Below are positions 54,964 through 63,964 of a stretch of DNA of 64,000 bases, one piece after another. Below the pieces are notes generated by a model. The model was not told the DNA's origin, searched no databases, and worked only from the letters and a program-made list of their open reading frames with translations. The stretch is taken from positions 41,012 through 105,011 of the forward strand of contig CAKVHW010000005.1 of NCBI GenBank assembly GCA_934754495.1. Reading direction: 5' to 3'. The first letter of the stretch is position 1, and every line of letters begins with the position of its first letter. This stretch comes from an uncultured Clostridia bacterium. GTDB lineage: Bacteria > Bacillota > Clostridia > Christensenellales > UBA1242. The position numbers were made by a program, and so were the translations under genes.

Positions 54964-55536
54964 GTGGCTGAAGAGAGTATTGATGTAAAACCCAAGCAAG
55001 GCTGGTTTAAGAGCCTTACAGGTGGGCTATCAAAACTTAGTAGTTTAAAACCATTGTTGTTACTTCTGGTGCTTTTAGTGGTTGTGATGATAATGTTTAA
55101 TGTATTTTCTTCGTCTGGAAGCAAAACCACATCGACAAAGCAAAACAAAGGCAACTACACAACAAGTCTTGAGTACATAGCCGAGATAGAAAGCAAACTA
55201 AAAAATGTTGTTGGGCAAATTAAAGGTGCTGGAAAAACCAAGGTTATGATAAGCATTTCTTCTAGTCCGCAACTTGAGATTGCGAGCAATGTAGAAGAAA
55301 AAACTGTAACAACCTCTGCAGGTACAACAACAACCGTTAGTACTGAGCCAATTATAATAAAAGGCGATAGCGGAAATGGACCCTTAATTTTAAAAGAAAC
55401 CTTGCCTATAATTAATGGGGTGATTGTGGTTAGCGAAGGTGCTAAAGATGTTAAGGTAAAACTTGATATACTTATGGCTGTTTCTACTGCTTTAGGAATT
55501 AATAGTAATATAGTGGAAGTATTTGCTGGTGCATAA
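54964..55536 (+). CDS. spoIIIAG: stage III sporulation protein AG
   Basis: 190 aa, GTG start after AAGGGGG. A cytoplasmic lead, one membrane helix (about 37-55, LLLLVLLVVVMIMFNVF), then a ring-forming domain with YIAEIESKLKNVVGQIKGAGKTKVMI and the KETLPIINGVIVVSEGA segment. Forms the large oligomeric ring of the feeding tube in Bacillus. Confidence 0.93.
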   Translation: MAEESIDVKPKQGWFKSLTGGLSKLSSLKPLLLLLVLLVVVMIMFNVFSSSGSKTTSTKQNKGNYTTSLEYIAEIESKLKNVVGQIKGAGKTKVMISISSSPQLEIASNVEEKTVTTSAGTTTTVSTEPIIIKGDSGNGPLILKETLPIINGVIVVSEGAKDVKVKLDILMAVSTALGINSNIVEVFAGA

Positions 55537-55553
55537 AAAATAAGGAGAGAAAT

Positions 55554-56039
55554 ATGAAAAAATTTTTCAAAAAGAACAAAAAATTATTAATTATTTGCGG
55601 ATTTTGTTGTTTGCTAGTAATTGCAGGTGTTTTAAACTTGGTAATTAATAGCAATACCGCAAAAGGTGCAAGCGGTGAAGTTGTAACCACTGCCAATTTC
55701 TTTACAACATATAAGGCTGATAGGCTTAACACTAATGCTCAAGAAAAGTTGTATTTAGAAGCAATTATTGCTAATGCTAATTCTAGTGCGGAAGCAAAAG
55801 CCAATGCCGAAGCCGAACTTGCAAAGCTTACAAAGTACATGGGATTGCAAACAAAACTTGAAGGCTTGATTGCTGCAAAGGGTTTTAGCCAAGTGGCTGT
55901 AAGTGCATCTGATAGCAATGTTAGTGTTATTGTTCAAACAGGTGGGCTTAGCGAAAATGACCTTGCAAACATTGTTGAAGTTGTGCAAACAAATAGTGAT
56001 TACGGCTTAGAGAATATCAAAATTATTCCTGTAGAATAA
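55554..56039 (+). CDS. spoIIIAH: stage III sporulation protein AH
   Basis: 161 aa. Membrane helix near the N-terminus (about 11-31) and a C-terminal YscJ/FliF-like domain (about 95-160) that in Bacillus binds forespore SpoIIQ. AAGGAGAG ribosome binding site. Last gene of the operon. The Ala/Asn/Glu-rich linker (ANSSAEAKANAEAELAKL) resembles that of other Clostridia. Confidence 0.93.
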   Translation: MKKFFKKNKKLLIICGFCCLLVIAGVLNLVINSNTAKGASGEVVTTANFFTTYKADRLNTNAQEKLYLEAIIANANSSAEAKANAEAELAKLTKYMGLQTKLEGLIAAKGFSQVAVSASDSNVSVIVQTGGLSENDLANIVEVVQTNSDYGLENIKIIPVE

Positions 56040-56068
56040 TTGATTTTTATAAAATCCTGTGATATACT
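56040..56068 (+). promoter_or_regulatory. promoter for the asp23-like gene
   Basis: TTGATT (56040-56045), 17-base spacer, TATACT (56063-56068), starting one base after the spoIIIAH stop. Confidence 0.7.
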
Positions 56069-56098
56069 AACCCTGTAAAATGAAAAAAGGATTTTGTT

Positions 56099-56482
56099 AT
56101 GGCATATAAAGATAAGAATTACTTGAATAATCCCGCTAGGGGTGAAGTTACTTACAACAAAGATATTGTGTTGTCTGTTATAAATTTGGCAACCAAAGAA
56201 ATCGCTGGCGTAAGTTCGCTAGTGGCTAACTTTGGCTCCGCTTTGAAAAGGTGGTTTAACAAAAACAACTATTACGAAGGCGTGAAAACATCTTATGTTA
56301 ATGGCAATATGAATGTTGATGTTTATCTAAATGTGTTTTATGGCTATAATGTATCTGAAATTGCTTACAGGGTGCAAGAAAATATTAAAAACAGTTTGGC
56401 TTCAATGGTTGAAATGAAAATAGATAAAATTAACGTTCACGTTCTTGGCGTAGATTTTCCATCTGCTGAAGAAATTGTTTAG
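56099..56482 (+). CDS. Asp23/Gls24 (YqhY-like) envelope-stress protein
   Basis: 127 aa of the Asp23/Gls24 family, commonly found upstream of nusB. GEVTYNKDIVLSVINLATKEIAGV and the VNVFYGYNVSEIAYRVQENI segment are typical. YqhY in Bacillus affects fatty-acid/acetyl-CoA carboxylase control. ATG after AAAGGAT. Confidence 0.9.
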   Translation: MAYKDKNYLNNPARGEVTYNKDIVLSVINLATKEIAGVSSLVANFGSALKRWFNKNNYYEGVKTSYVNGNMNVDVYLNVFYGYNVSEIAYRVQENIKNSLASMVEMKIDKINVHVLGVDFPSAEEIV

Positions 56483-56489
56483 TAAATTT

Positions 56490-56518
56490 AAGTCCTTGTT
56501 TAAAGCAAGGGCTTTTTT
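56490..56518 (+). terminator. terminator after the asp23-like gene
   Basis: AGTCCTTG / CAAGGGCT stem with one G-U pair, then T6. Confidence 0.8.
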
Positions 56519-56539
56519 AAATATTAGGAGAGTGTACTT

Positions 56540-56935
56540 ATGAGTAGAAAAATGGCTAGAGATTGGCTTTTTAAATTAACTTTTGAACTTTGTTTTCAAG
56601 ACCAAAGTGATGTTTTGTTTGATGAGTTTTTGTCTGATGAAAACTTAAATGACGAAAACAAACAATTTGTAAAAGACATTTATAGTGGTATTGTTGAAGA
56701 GAAGGAAGATATTTTAAAAGATATTTCTAAATATCTAAAAGGTTTTACTATCGACCGTGTGTTTAAGGTAGACCTTGCAATACTTATTTTGGCTTTTTAC
56801 GAAATTAAACATGGCACAAGTGATGCTAAAATTGTTGTTAATGAAGCGGTTGAACTTGCTAAAAAGTATTCAACACCAAAGAGTTATAGTTTTATTAATG
56901 GCGTTATCGCAAGCTATATAAAGGATAATGCATAA
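56540..56935 (+). CDS. nusB: transcription antitermination factor NusB
   Basis: 131-aa helical protein acting in rRNA antitermination. ARDWLFKLTFELCFQ and the C-terminal NEAVELAKKYSTPKSYSFINGVI are characteristic. AGGAGAG site. One-base overlap with xseA (TAATG). folD, often between nusB and xseA, is missing. Confidence 0.95.
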   Translation: MSRKMARDWLFKLTFELCFQDQSDVLFDEFLSDENLNDENKQFVKDIYSGIVEEKEDILKDISKYLKGFTIDRVFKVDLAILILAFYEIKHGTSDAKIVVNEAVELAKKYSTPKSYSFINGVIASYIKDNA

Positions 56936-58122
56936 TGGAGAATTGTGTATCTGTTACACAACTTAATAAGTACATTAAAAACATTTTTGATTCAGAAGAA
57001 ATGCTACACGGCATTAGTGTGTTTGGCGAAATAAGTAGTTATAATGTAAGTAATGGCATTGCTTATTTTAACCTTAAAGACGAAGATAATTTGTTATCTT
57101 GTGTGCTTTTTGGTGCTAATAAATTCCAAGCCCCAAAACTAGGGGATATGGTACTAGCAACAGGTAGCATTAATTACTGGGTTAAGGGTGGAAGGCTTAC
57201 ATTCCAAGCAAGCAAAATTGTACCTTATGGGAAAGGGCTTTTGTATGAAAAGTTTTTGCAGTTGAAAGCAAACCTTGAAGAAAAGGGATATTTTGACCCT
57301 GCTCACAAAAAGGCCATTCCGCCATATGTGCGTCGTATAGGGGTTGTAACAAGTGCGACAGGCGCTGTTATTCAAGACATAAGAGATGTTAGTGGCAGGC
57401 GTAATAATGGTGTTGATATCGTGCTTTACCCTGTTAAGGTGCAAGGCGTTGGAGCGGAAGTAGAAATTGCTGAAGGTATTAACTTTTTTAGCAATTACGA
57501 CAAAGTTGATGTTGTGATTGTTGCTCGTGGTGGTGGAAGCCTAGAAGACTTACAACCTTTTAATACTGAGATTGTTGCTGAAGCGGCTTATAATTGTAAA
57601 AAACCACTTATTAGTGCGGTAGGACACGAAACAGACTTTACTATTATTGACTTTGTGTCCGACCTTCGTGCACCAACTCCGTCTGCAGCAGCAGAACTTG
57701 CTGTGTTTAAAAAGAGCGATGTTATTGACGGCATTCACAAACAAGTAAATAGAATGGAAAAGTGTCTTGATGTTATGGCAAATAATATTACAACTACTGT
57801 TGAACGTTGTGTCCTTGTAGCGGAACACTTTGTTGAAAATAAAATAAATTACTATAAAACAGACATTGCAAAGTGGTTTAATAATACTGAACAATTACTT
57901 AATAAAAAAATAATCGATTACGAAATGCAAGTAAAATTGTTTAACAATGTAGTGGAAAAACTTAATCCACAAAACTTGCTTATAAAGGGCTACACAAAAC
58001 TTAGTGTTAATGGTAGACCTGTTATGGGTATAACAGACATTAAAGTGGGTGATGTTGTAGATGTAAGGCTAAAAGATGGAAAACTTAATGCAACTGTAAA
58101 CAAGGTTGATAAGGAGAAATAA
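56935..58122 (+). CDS. xseA: exodeoxyribonuclease VII large subunit
   Basis: 395 aa: N-terminal OB fold (SVTQLNKYIKNIFDSE ... FGEISSY), catalytic core (GVVTSATGAVIQDIRDV, IVARGGGSLEDLQPFN, SAVGHETDFTIIDFVSD), then a coiled-coil tail somewhat shorter than in E. coli. Degrades single-stranded DNA with XseB, encoded 2 bases downstream. Confidence 0.96.
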   Translation: MENCVSVTQLNKYIKNIFDSEEMLHGISVFGEISSYNVSNGIAYFNLKDEDNLLSCVLFGANKFQAPKLGDMVLATGSINYWVKGGRLTFQASKIVPYGKGLLYEKFLQLKANLEEKGYFDPAHKKAIPPYVRRIGVVTSATGAVIQDIRDVSGRRNNGVDIVLYPVKVQGVGAEVEIAEGINFFSNYDKVDVVIVARGGGSLEDLQPFNTEIVAEAAYNCKKPLISAVGHETDFTIIDFVSDLRAPTPSAAAELAVFKKSDVIDGIHKQVNRMEKCLDVMANNITTTVERCVLVAEHFVENKINYYKTDIAKWFNNTEQLLNKKIIDYEMQVKLFNNVVEKLNPQNLLIKGYTKLSVNGRPVMGITDIKVGDVVDVRLKDGKLNATVNKVDKEK

Positions 58123-58124
58123 CG

Positions 58125-58331
58125 ATGAATTTAGATGAAAAATTAAAAAAGCTTAAAGATATAACTGAAAAACTTGAAAGTGGTAATGTTGGTATAGAAG
58201 AAGGAATCAAACTTTTCGAAGAAGGTACTGCCGTTGCAAAAGAATGTTATACAGCTTTAAATGAAGTAAAGGGTAAAATTACTCAAATCAAAAAACAAAT
58301 GGACGAAACCACAACTGAAGAGGAGTTTTAA
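58125..58331 (+). CDS. xseB: exodeoxyribonuclease VII small subunit
   Basis: 68-aa helical hairpin with the LEKLxxIxxxLE-like LKKLKDITEKLESGNVGIEE and GIKLFEEGTAVAKEC motifs of XseB. AAGGAG overlaps the xseA end. In relatives ispA, dxs and tlyA follow; here proS does. Confidence 0.94.
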   Translation: MNLDEKLKKLKDITEKLESGNVGIEEGIKLFEEGTAVAKECYTALNEVKGKITQIKKQMDETTTEEEF

Positions 58332-58333
58332 TT

Positions 58334-59770
58334 ATGGCAACTGATATGAAAAATAAGGCAATTACAAGCCGTGATGTTGATTTTGCAAAATGGTATACAG
58401 ATATTGTTAGAGCTGCAAAATTGGCTGATTACACATCTGTAAAAGGCTGTATGGTGCTAGAACCTAATGGTTATGCCATTTGGGAAAGAATGCAACAAGT
58501 TTTAGACGGAATGTTTAAGGCTACAGGGCACAAAAATGTAAACATGCCAGTATTTATTCCAGAAAGTCTATTAAAAAAAGAAGGCGAACTTGTTGAAGGT
58601 TTTGCTCCTGAAGTGGCATGGGTTACTATGGGCGGTCAAAAACAACTTGAAGAACGTCTTGCTGTAAGGCCTACAAGCGAAACATTGTTTAGTGATTATT
58701 ATGCTAATAAAGTTAAATCATATAGGGATTTGCCTAAAAAATACAATCAATGGGTAAATGTTTGCCGTTGGGAAAAGGAAACAAGGCCATTCCTTCGCAC
58801 ACGTGAATTTTTGTGGCAAGAAGGTCATACTGTTCATGAAACAGAAGCGGAAGCGATTAAAGAAACATACGACATGTTAAATGTGTACAAAAAGTTTTTT
58901 GAAGATTATTTGGCAATCCCAGTTGTTACTGGTAGAAAAACTGAAAAAGAAAAATTTGCTGGTGCTGAATTTACTCTTACAATAGAAGCTATGATGTATA
59001 ATGGTGTTGCTTTGCAAAGTGGTACAAGTCATTTCTTTGGACAAAAATTTGCTAAGGCTTATGGTATTCAATTTTTAAATAGGGAAAACAAACTTGACTA
59101 TGCATGGCAAACATCATGGGGAACAACGACTCGTATGATAGGTGGATTAATCATGGTTCATAGTGATGACTATGGTTTAGTTTTGCCACCACGAATTGCT
59201 CCAACACAAGCAGTTATTGTTCCTATTGGGGCAGATGAAAATGTTATGAAAGTTTGCAACAATATTTGTGTAAAACTTAACATGGACGGTCATAGTTGTT
59301 TTGTTGATACAACAGAACGTACACCTGGTTATAAATTTGCAGAACATGAAGTAAATGGTATACCAGTTAGAGTAGAAGTAGGTGCTAGAGATTTAGCTAA
59401 CGGAACAATTACTCTTGCTCGCCGTGATACAAGAGAGAAAATAGTTGTACCGAATGATGATAATATTGTAAATGTAATTGAAAAGTTGTTGGAAGATATT
59501 CAACAAAATCTATACAACACAGCAAAAGAAAGAATGGACAAAAATACATTTACAGCAATGACATTTGATGAAATGGCAAGTCTTCTTAATATTAAACCAT
59601 GCTTTATTAAGGCTATGTGGTGTGGTGATGAAGCTTGCGAACTTAGAGTTAAAGAAATTAGGGGAGCAAAATCTCGTTGTATTCTTGAAAACGAAGTACC
59701 AATCTCTGATAAGTGTGCAATATGTGGTAAGCCTGCTAAACACTTAGTTGTTTGGGATGTTCAATATTAA
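58334..59770 (+). CDS. proS: prolyl-tRNA synthetase, archaeal/eukaryote-like type
   Basis: 478 aa, the short ProRS type (class II core, anticodon domain and C-terminal zinc domain) lacking the bacterial editing insertion. Motifs: VRPTSETLF, CRWEKETRPFLRTREFLWQEGHT (motif 2), TSWGTTTRMIGGLIMVH (motif 3). The C-terminal region has CGDEACELRVKEIRG ... CAICGKP Cys pairs. Located 2 bases after xseB, an unusual neighbour. Confidence 0.96.
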   Translation: MATDMKNKAITSRDVDFAKWYTDIVRAAKLADYTSVKGCMVLEPNGYAIWERMQQVLDGMFKATGHKNVNMPVFIPESLLKKEGELVEGFAPEVAWVTMGGQKQLEERLAVRPTSETLFSDYYANKVKSYRDLPKKYNQWVNVCRWEKETRPFLRTREFLWQEGHTVHETEAEAIKETYDMLNVYKKFFEDYLAIPVVTGRKTEKEKFAGAEFTLTIEAMMYNGVALQSGTSHFFGQKFAKAYGIQFLNRENKLDYAWQTSWGTTTRMIGGLIMVHSDDYGLVLPPRIAPTQAVIVPIGADENVMKVCNNICVKLNMDGHSCFVDTTERTPGYKFAEHEVNGIPVRVEVGARDLANGTITLARRDTREKIVVPNDDNIVNVIEKLLEDIQQNLYNTAKERMDKNTFTAMTFDEMASLLNIKPCFIKAMWCGDEACELRVKEIRGAKSRCILENEVPISDKCAICGKPAKHLVVWDVQY

Positions 59771-59784
59771 TATATAATAACCAG

Positions 59785-59815
59785 AAAGGGTGGTCGGTGC
59801 GACTACCCTTTTTTG
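59785..59815 (+). terminator. intrinsic terminator after proS
   Basis: AAAGGGTGGTCG / CGACTACCCTTT stem with a 3-base loop, then T-rich. Confidence 0.88.
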
Positions 59816-59984
59816 TTTTAGGTGGGGTAGTAATACTACTCTATTTTTTATTCTAAATTAAGTGGTTATAAATGGTTGCGATTTTTCAAAATTTAAGTCC
59901 CCTGCTATAAATTTTGTGGTTAAAAGTGGGTTAAAAATTATGGTTGTTTTTAAATAAAATGGGGTAGTTGAGAGTAAAAACATC
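59816..59984. other. gene-free AT-rich interval between proS and the argR regulatory region
   Basis: No gene supported. A short GTAGTAATACTAC inverted repeat lies at 59827-59839. Open frames are short and lack ribosome binding sites. Confidence 0.6.
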
Positions 59985-60000
59985 ATGTATAATTATAAAT
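59985..60000. promoter_or_regulatory. ArgR-box-like palindrome 1
   Basis: ATGTATAATTATAAAT, a palindrome with one broken pair, matching the perfect site at 60055-60070 in 15 of 16 bases. Confidence 0.5.
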
Positions 60001-60023
60001 CATGTGGTTTTAAACATTTAAAA

Positions 60024-60048
60024 AACGGCTAAACAAAGCCGTTATTCA
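60024..60048. terminator. hairpin between the two palindromes
   Basis: AACGGCT / AGCCGTT stem (about 60026-60042) with A-rich 5' and weakly T-rich 3' flanks. Could end an unannotated short transcript. Confidence 0.4.
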
Positions 60049-60054
60049 TGTGTT

Positions 60055-60070
60055 ATGTATAATTATACAT
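60055..60070. promoter_or_regulatory. ArgR-box-like palindrome 2
   Basis: ATGTATAATTATACAT, a perfect 16-base palindrome of ARG-box form (half site close to TGWATA). Confidence 0.55.
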
Positions 60071-60118
60071 TGTCATTTTATTGTTATAAAAATTCGTGAA
60101 TATTTATAAAAAATTAAA

Positions 60119-60132
60119 TGAATAATTATTCA
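60119..60132. promoter_or_regulatory. ARG box next to the argR promoter
   Basis: TGAATAATTATTCA, a perfect 14-base palindrome matching the ARG-box consensus TGAATwwwwATTCA. It ends 8 bases before the argR -35 box, so ArgR autoregulation is likely. Confidence 0.75.
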
Positions 60133-60140
60133 AAAAAGTA

Positions 60141-60169
60141 TTGCATAATAATTAAAGTTGTTGTATAAT
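60141..60169 (+). promoter_or_regulatory. argR promoter
   Basis: TTGCAT (60141-60146), 17-base spacer, TATAAT (60164-60169). Confidence 0.75.
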
Positions 60170-60220
60170 TATGGAAATTCTAATGAATAAATATTTTTGA
60201 AATTGAGGAGCGTTGTAGTT

Positions 60221-60673
60221 ATGGCAAGAAACTCTAGACAGTCTAAAATTTTAGAATTAATATCCACTAAAGAAATTGAAACACAAGAAGAATTAGTAGC
60301 CGAACTTAAAGCCGCTAATTTTGATATTACACAAGCAACTATTAGTAGAGATATTAAAGAACTTGGACTTATTAAAATTTTGTCTGATAGCAAAAAATAC
60401 AAATATGCTATTGTTAGCACATCTGCTCAAGCTATCTCAAACAAAAATATGACAATCTTTAAAGAATGTGTTGTGTCTGTTAAAAATGCAATGAATCTTG
60501 TTGTTGTTAAGGTTTTGAAAGGAACTGGCGGATTGGTAAGTAATTTGATTGATCAACTTTCAATTAGTCAAGTGCTTGGCACAACTTATGGTGATGACAC
60601 CGTTATGGTTATTACCAATGATACCGAAGATGCCTTTTATGTTAAAGATAAGGTGTTGGAATTTATTAAATAG
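60221..60673 (+). CDS. argR: arginine repressor ArgR/AhrC
   Basis: 150 aa; start at ATG 60221 after TTGAGGAGCG. N-terminal winged helix (SRQSKILELISTKEIETQEELV, ATISRDIKELGLIK) and C-terminal arginine-binding hexamerisation domain (LGTTYGDDTVMVI). Arginine-dependent repressor or activator; likely also autoregulated through the upstream palindromes. Confidence 0.96.
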   Translation: MARNSRQSKILELISTKEIETQEELVAELKAANFDITQATISRDIKELGLIKILSDSKKYKYAIVSTSAQAISNKNMTIFKECVVSVKNAMNLVVVKVLKGTGGLVSNLIDQLSISQVLGTTYGDDTVMVITNDTEDAFYVKDKVLEFIK

Positions 60674-60695
60674 CAAGTTAATTAAAAAGAGGGTG

Positions 60696-60728
60696 AAAGG
60701 AAAACATGTTAAAGTGTTTTCTTTTTTT
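60696..60728 (+). terminator. intrinsic terminator after argR
   Basis: GAAAACA (60700-60706) / TGTTTTC (60715-60721), extended by A-T pairs, with a T7 tail. Confidence 0.82.
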
Positions 60729-60870
60729 GTCATTTGTTTCTAATCGTCTTACGATAACATTGCAGTTAGGGGAAACTATTTTGTGAAATTTAAGCAACTA
60801 CTAGCTGTAAAGGATTTTTATTTGTTTTAAAATTCAAATTCAAAAATCGAAAATTTGTTCGAAAAAATAT

Positions 60871-60899
60871 TTTACAAAAAGCTGTTGTTGTATTATAAT
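60871..60899 (+). promoter_or_regulatory. recN promoter
   Basis: TTTACA (60871-60876), 17-base spacer, TATAAT (60894-60899). An A-rich palindromic stretch TCGAAAATTTGTTCGA lies just upstream (60848-60863); whether it acts as an operator is unknown. Confidence 0.65.
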
Positions 60900-60936
60900 A
60901 TTGGTAATTATATAAACAAATTGGAAATTAATTAAT

Positions 60937-62634
60937 ATGTTAAATTTGCTTAAGATAAAAAATATTGCCCTTATTGATGAATGTGTTATTGAGTTTAAAA
61001 ATGGGTTGAATACTCTTACTGGTGAAACTGGTGCTGGTAAATCAATAATTATTGACTCTCTTAATTTTGTTTTGGGGGCTAGAGGTGACAAGAGCTTAAT
61101 TAAATATGGCACAGAGCAGGCTAAGGTAGAAGCAGTTTTTGAGACTAATAGCGATGAGGTTTTTGCACTTTTAGATGATTATGGCATTGAAAGAGAAAAC
61201 ACAATCATTTTAAGTAGAACCCTTAATGTTGCTGGTAAAAATGAGTGTAGGTTAAATGGTGAGATAATTACTCTTAACATGTTAAAAAAGATTGCAGAAT
61301 GTCTTGTAGATGTTTTTGGGCAGAACGACCAACAATTTTTGCTTAACACAAAACAACATGTATACTTCTTAGATGGTTATGGCGGAAAAACCTTAGATGA
61401 TAGTAAAGTAACATTGGGGACTCAACTTGCAGAATTAAAAAAGATTAACGTTGATATTTCTTCCATTGGTGGTGATGGTGCCGAACGTGAAAGAAATATT
61501 GATTTATTGAAATATCAAATTAATGAGATTATTGCCAGTGATTTAAAAGATGGCGAAGAAGAATCTTTAACAGAAAGAAAAAACATTTTACTTAACAGTG
61601 AAAAAATAATCGAAAAATTTAATGAACTTGATTCTTATACCGAAGGCACTTACAATGTTTTGTCTGGGCTTAAAGGTGTAAAAAACACAATTGGTGGACT
61701 TTCAAAATATATTCCTGAACTAGAAGAATTGTATGGTAGGTTAGAGTCTTCGGTGATAGATGTTGAAGATGTATTGGAAAGTGTTGGTGAGTACAAAAAT
61801 AATTTTGACTATAGCGAAAACGAACTTGATTTTATTGAACAAAGGCTTGATACTATAAAATCATTAAAACGAAAGTATGGTAGTTCTATTGCAGAAATTT
61901 TTAAGTATTTGTCTAATGCAGAACTTAATCTTAAAAAACTTGAAAATGCAACGGAAGAACTTGAAAATTTAAAAAACAAAAAACAAACATTGTTGTTTGA
62001 AATTTTAGATACTTGCAAGTCATTGACAGCCAAGAGAAAACAAATTGCCGTAAACTTTGAAAACAAGATTATGGATAGGCTAAAAAGTCTTGGAATGAAA
62101 AGTGCTAAATTTAAAGTGAATTTTGCTGATGATTATAACATTGAAAACATTGAATCAAAAGCAAGCAAAAATGGTGCTGATACAATAGAGTTTTTGTTTA
62201 GTGCAAACTTAGGCGAACCATTAAAACCGCTTGTTAAGATTATATCCGGAGGCGAACTAAGTAGATTTATGCTTGCATTTAAGACTGTTGCAAATGCGGA
62301 CTTTAATAAAACATATGTGTTTGATGAGATAGACACAGGTATTGGTGGAGAAATTGGTGGAGTTGTTGGTGAACAGATGTCGATGGTTTCTAAAAAATGT
62401 CAGGTGTTATGTGTTACACACTTGGCTCAAATTGCATGTTTTGCCGATAACAATCTAAAAATATCCAAGTTTGAACAAAATGGACGTACTTACACTATGG
62501 TAAAACCGCTTGAAGGTGCTGAAAAAATAAACGAAATTGCACGTATGGTTGGTTCTGATGGCAACAGCGAATATGCTAATCTTTATGCTAATGAATTAAT
62601 AAATTCGGCAAATAATTACAAAAAAAATATATAA
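60937..62634 (+). CDS. recN: DNA repair protein RecN
   Basis: SMC-like ATPase recruited to double-strand breaks. 565 aa: Walker A GETGAGKSI (about residues 30-38), the FGQNDQQFLLN segment, coiled coils (about 170-380), signature ISGGELSRFMLA and Walker B VFDEIDTGIGGEIG. tlyA and nadK, often upstream, are absent. Only a weak GGAAATTA precedes the ATG. Confidence 0.97.
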   Translation: MLNLLKIKNIALIDECVIEFKNGLNTLTGETGAGKSIIIDSLNFVLGARGDKSLIKYGTEQAKVEAVFETNSDEVFALLDDYGIERENTIILSRTLNVAGKNECRLNGEIITLNMLKKIAECLVDVFGQNDQQFLLNTKQHVYFLDGYGGKTLDDSKVTLGTQLAELKKINVDISSIGGDGAERERNIDLLKYQINEIIASDLKDGEEESLTERKNILLNSEKIIEKFNELDSYTEGTYNVLSGLKGVKNTIGGLSKYIPELEELYGRLESSVIDVEDVLESVGEYKNNFDYSENELDFIEQRLDTIKSLKRKYGSSIAEIFKYLSNAELNLKKLENATEELENLKNKKQTLLFEILDTCKSLTAKRKQIAVNFENKIMDRLKSLGMKSAKFKVNFADDYNIENIESKASKNGADTIEFLFSANLGEPLKPLVKIISGGELSRFMLAFKTVANADFNKTYVFDEIDTGIGGEIGGVVGEQMSMVSKKCQVLCVTHLAQIACFADNNLKISKFEQNGRTYTMVKPLEGAEKINEIARMVGSDGNSEYANLYANELINSANNYKKNI

Positions 62635-62682
62635 TTGAATAAAAAAATGCTTTTTAATAAAACTAAACTTAACGAGTAAAAT

Positions 62683-63882
62683 ATGAAAAAATTAAGTAAG
62701 GTTTTTAAATTAGCATTTTTTTTGTTATTTTTATCAATATTTTTGTATGTTTCGTTCACTTTTCCGTATGAACTTTTTTTGTATAGCAATCAGAATGTGG
62801 TTTTAAATAAAGACGAATATGAAAAACTTGCAAACAAACTGAGTACTAAAGTTGTTGCAACATGCACAAAAGATGAAGATTCCAAACTTAATGAATATGT
62901 TGTTAATTACAAGTTGTTTAATTTGTTTGATGTGCTTTCACTTAGGGTAAAGGTTGCTGATAATTCGGTGTATCTTGGGGGTGATTGTCTAGGTTTTTCG
63001 TTGGATAGTAAAGGGTTAACTGTTGTTGGTAGTAACTATATTTTTACTAAAAGCGGTGCTGTTAATCCTTTTGTTGGGTCTGGATTAAAAGTGGGTGACT
63101 TAATTCAAACTTTAAACGGAAAAACAATTTCTACTATTGATGAAATTAATGAAATACTTGCAGGTTCTGGTGGGCAAGTATTGCCAATGACAGTGCTTAG
63201 AGATGGCAAAGAAATAAGCCTTACTATAACTCCAGCTAAAGACTCATTTAGTGGTGAATACAAATTAGGTTTATGGATTAAAAACAATACCGAAGGAATA
63301 GGAACCCTTACATTTGTAGAAGATGAAAATTTGCGTTTTGGCTCGCTTGGACATGCAATATACAACAATGGTGGAAGCATCTTACAAGTAAACGATGGCA
63401 ATATTTATAGATGTAAGGTGCTTGGAATAAAAAAAGGGGTAGACGGCACTCCTGGTGAAATTCTTGGAACATTCTCTAAGAATGACCCGCTTGGTGACGT
63501 TGATAAAAATTCTGAATATGGGGTGTTTGGCTATATAACAAATAAAGAATTTGCTGAAGAAAAACAACTTGTTCAAGTTGGTGGAAGAGCAGGTGTAAAA
63601 CCTGGTAAGGCAACTATATTTTGTGCGCTTAATGGAGAAGATATAAAACCATATGAAATAGAAATAATAAAAGCCAATTATCAAACATCTAGCAATGAAA
63701 AAAGCATGGTTTTTAGAGTAGTGGATAAAGAATTATTAGCCTTAACTGGTGGAATTATTCAAGGAATGAGCGGTAGCCCAATTATGCAAAATGGCAAGAT
63801 AATTGGAGCTGTTACACATGTATTTGTAAACGATCCAACCAAGGGTTTTGGGTTGTATCTTGATTGGATGTTACTTGAATAA
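62683..63882 (+). CDS. spoIVB: SpoIVB peptidase
   Basis: Forespore serine peptidase (family S55) that triggers SpoIVFB and pro-sigma-K processing. 399 aa: N-terminal membrane helix (about 8-26), PDZ domain (about 110-195), then the peptidase domain with His224 (SLGHAI) and catalytic Ser363 (GMSGSP). The C-terminal GAVTHVFVNDPTKGFGLY segment is highly typical. recN-spoIVB-spo0A order is conserved in Clostridia. No strong ribosome binding site is visible. TGAATA at 62636-62641 resembles a forespore sigma -35 element. Confidence 0.95.
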   Translation: MKKLSKVFKLAFFLLFLSIFLYVSFTFPYELFLYSNQNVVLNKDEYEKLANKLSTKVVATCTKDEDSKLNEYVVNYKLFNLFDVLSLRVKVADNSVYLGGDCLGFSLDSKGLTVVGSNYIFTKSGAVNPFVGSGLKVGDLIQTLNGKTISTIDEINEILAGSGGQVLPMTVLRDGKEISLTITPAKDSFSGEYKLGLWIKNNTEGIGTLTFVEDENLRFGSLGHAIYNNGGSILQVNDGNIYRCKVLGIKKGVDGTPGEILGTFSKNDPLGDVDKNSEYGVFGYITNKEFAEEKQLVQVGGRAGVKPGKATIFCALNGEDIKPYEIEIIKANYQTSSNEKSMVFRVVDKELLALTGGIIQGMSGSPIMQNGKIIGAVTHVFVNDPTKGFGLYLDWMLLE

Positions 63883-63935
63883 TTTTACAAAATTTAAACA
63901 ATTTTCAATTTTTGTAAAAATATTGTACAAAATGT

Positions 63936-63964
63936 TTGTAATGCATAAAAATTTGTTATATAAT
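63936..63964 (+). promoter_or_regulatory. promoter of the gene starting at the right edge
   Basis: TTGTAA (63936-63941), 17-base spacer, TATAAT (63959-63964). An ATG at 63997 begins a gene that leaves the window; by synteny it may be spo0A (inference only). Confidence 0.6.
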
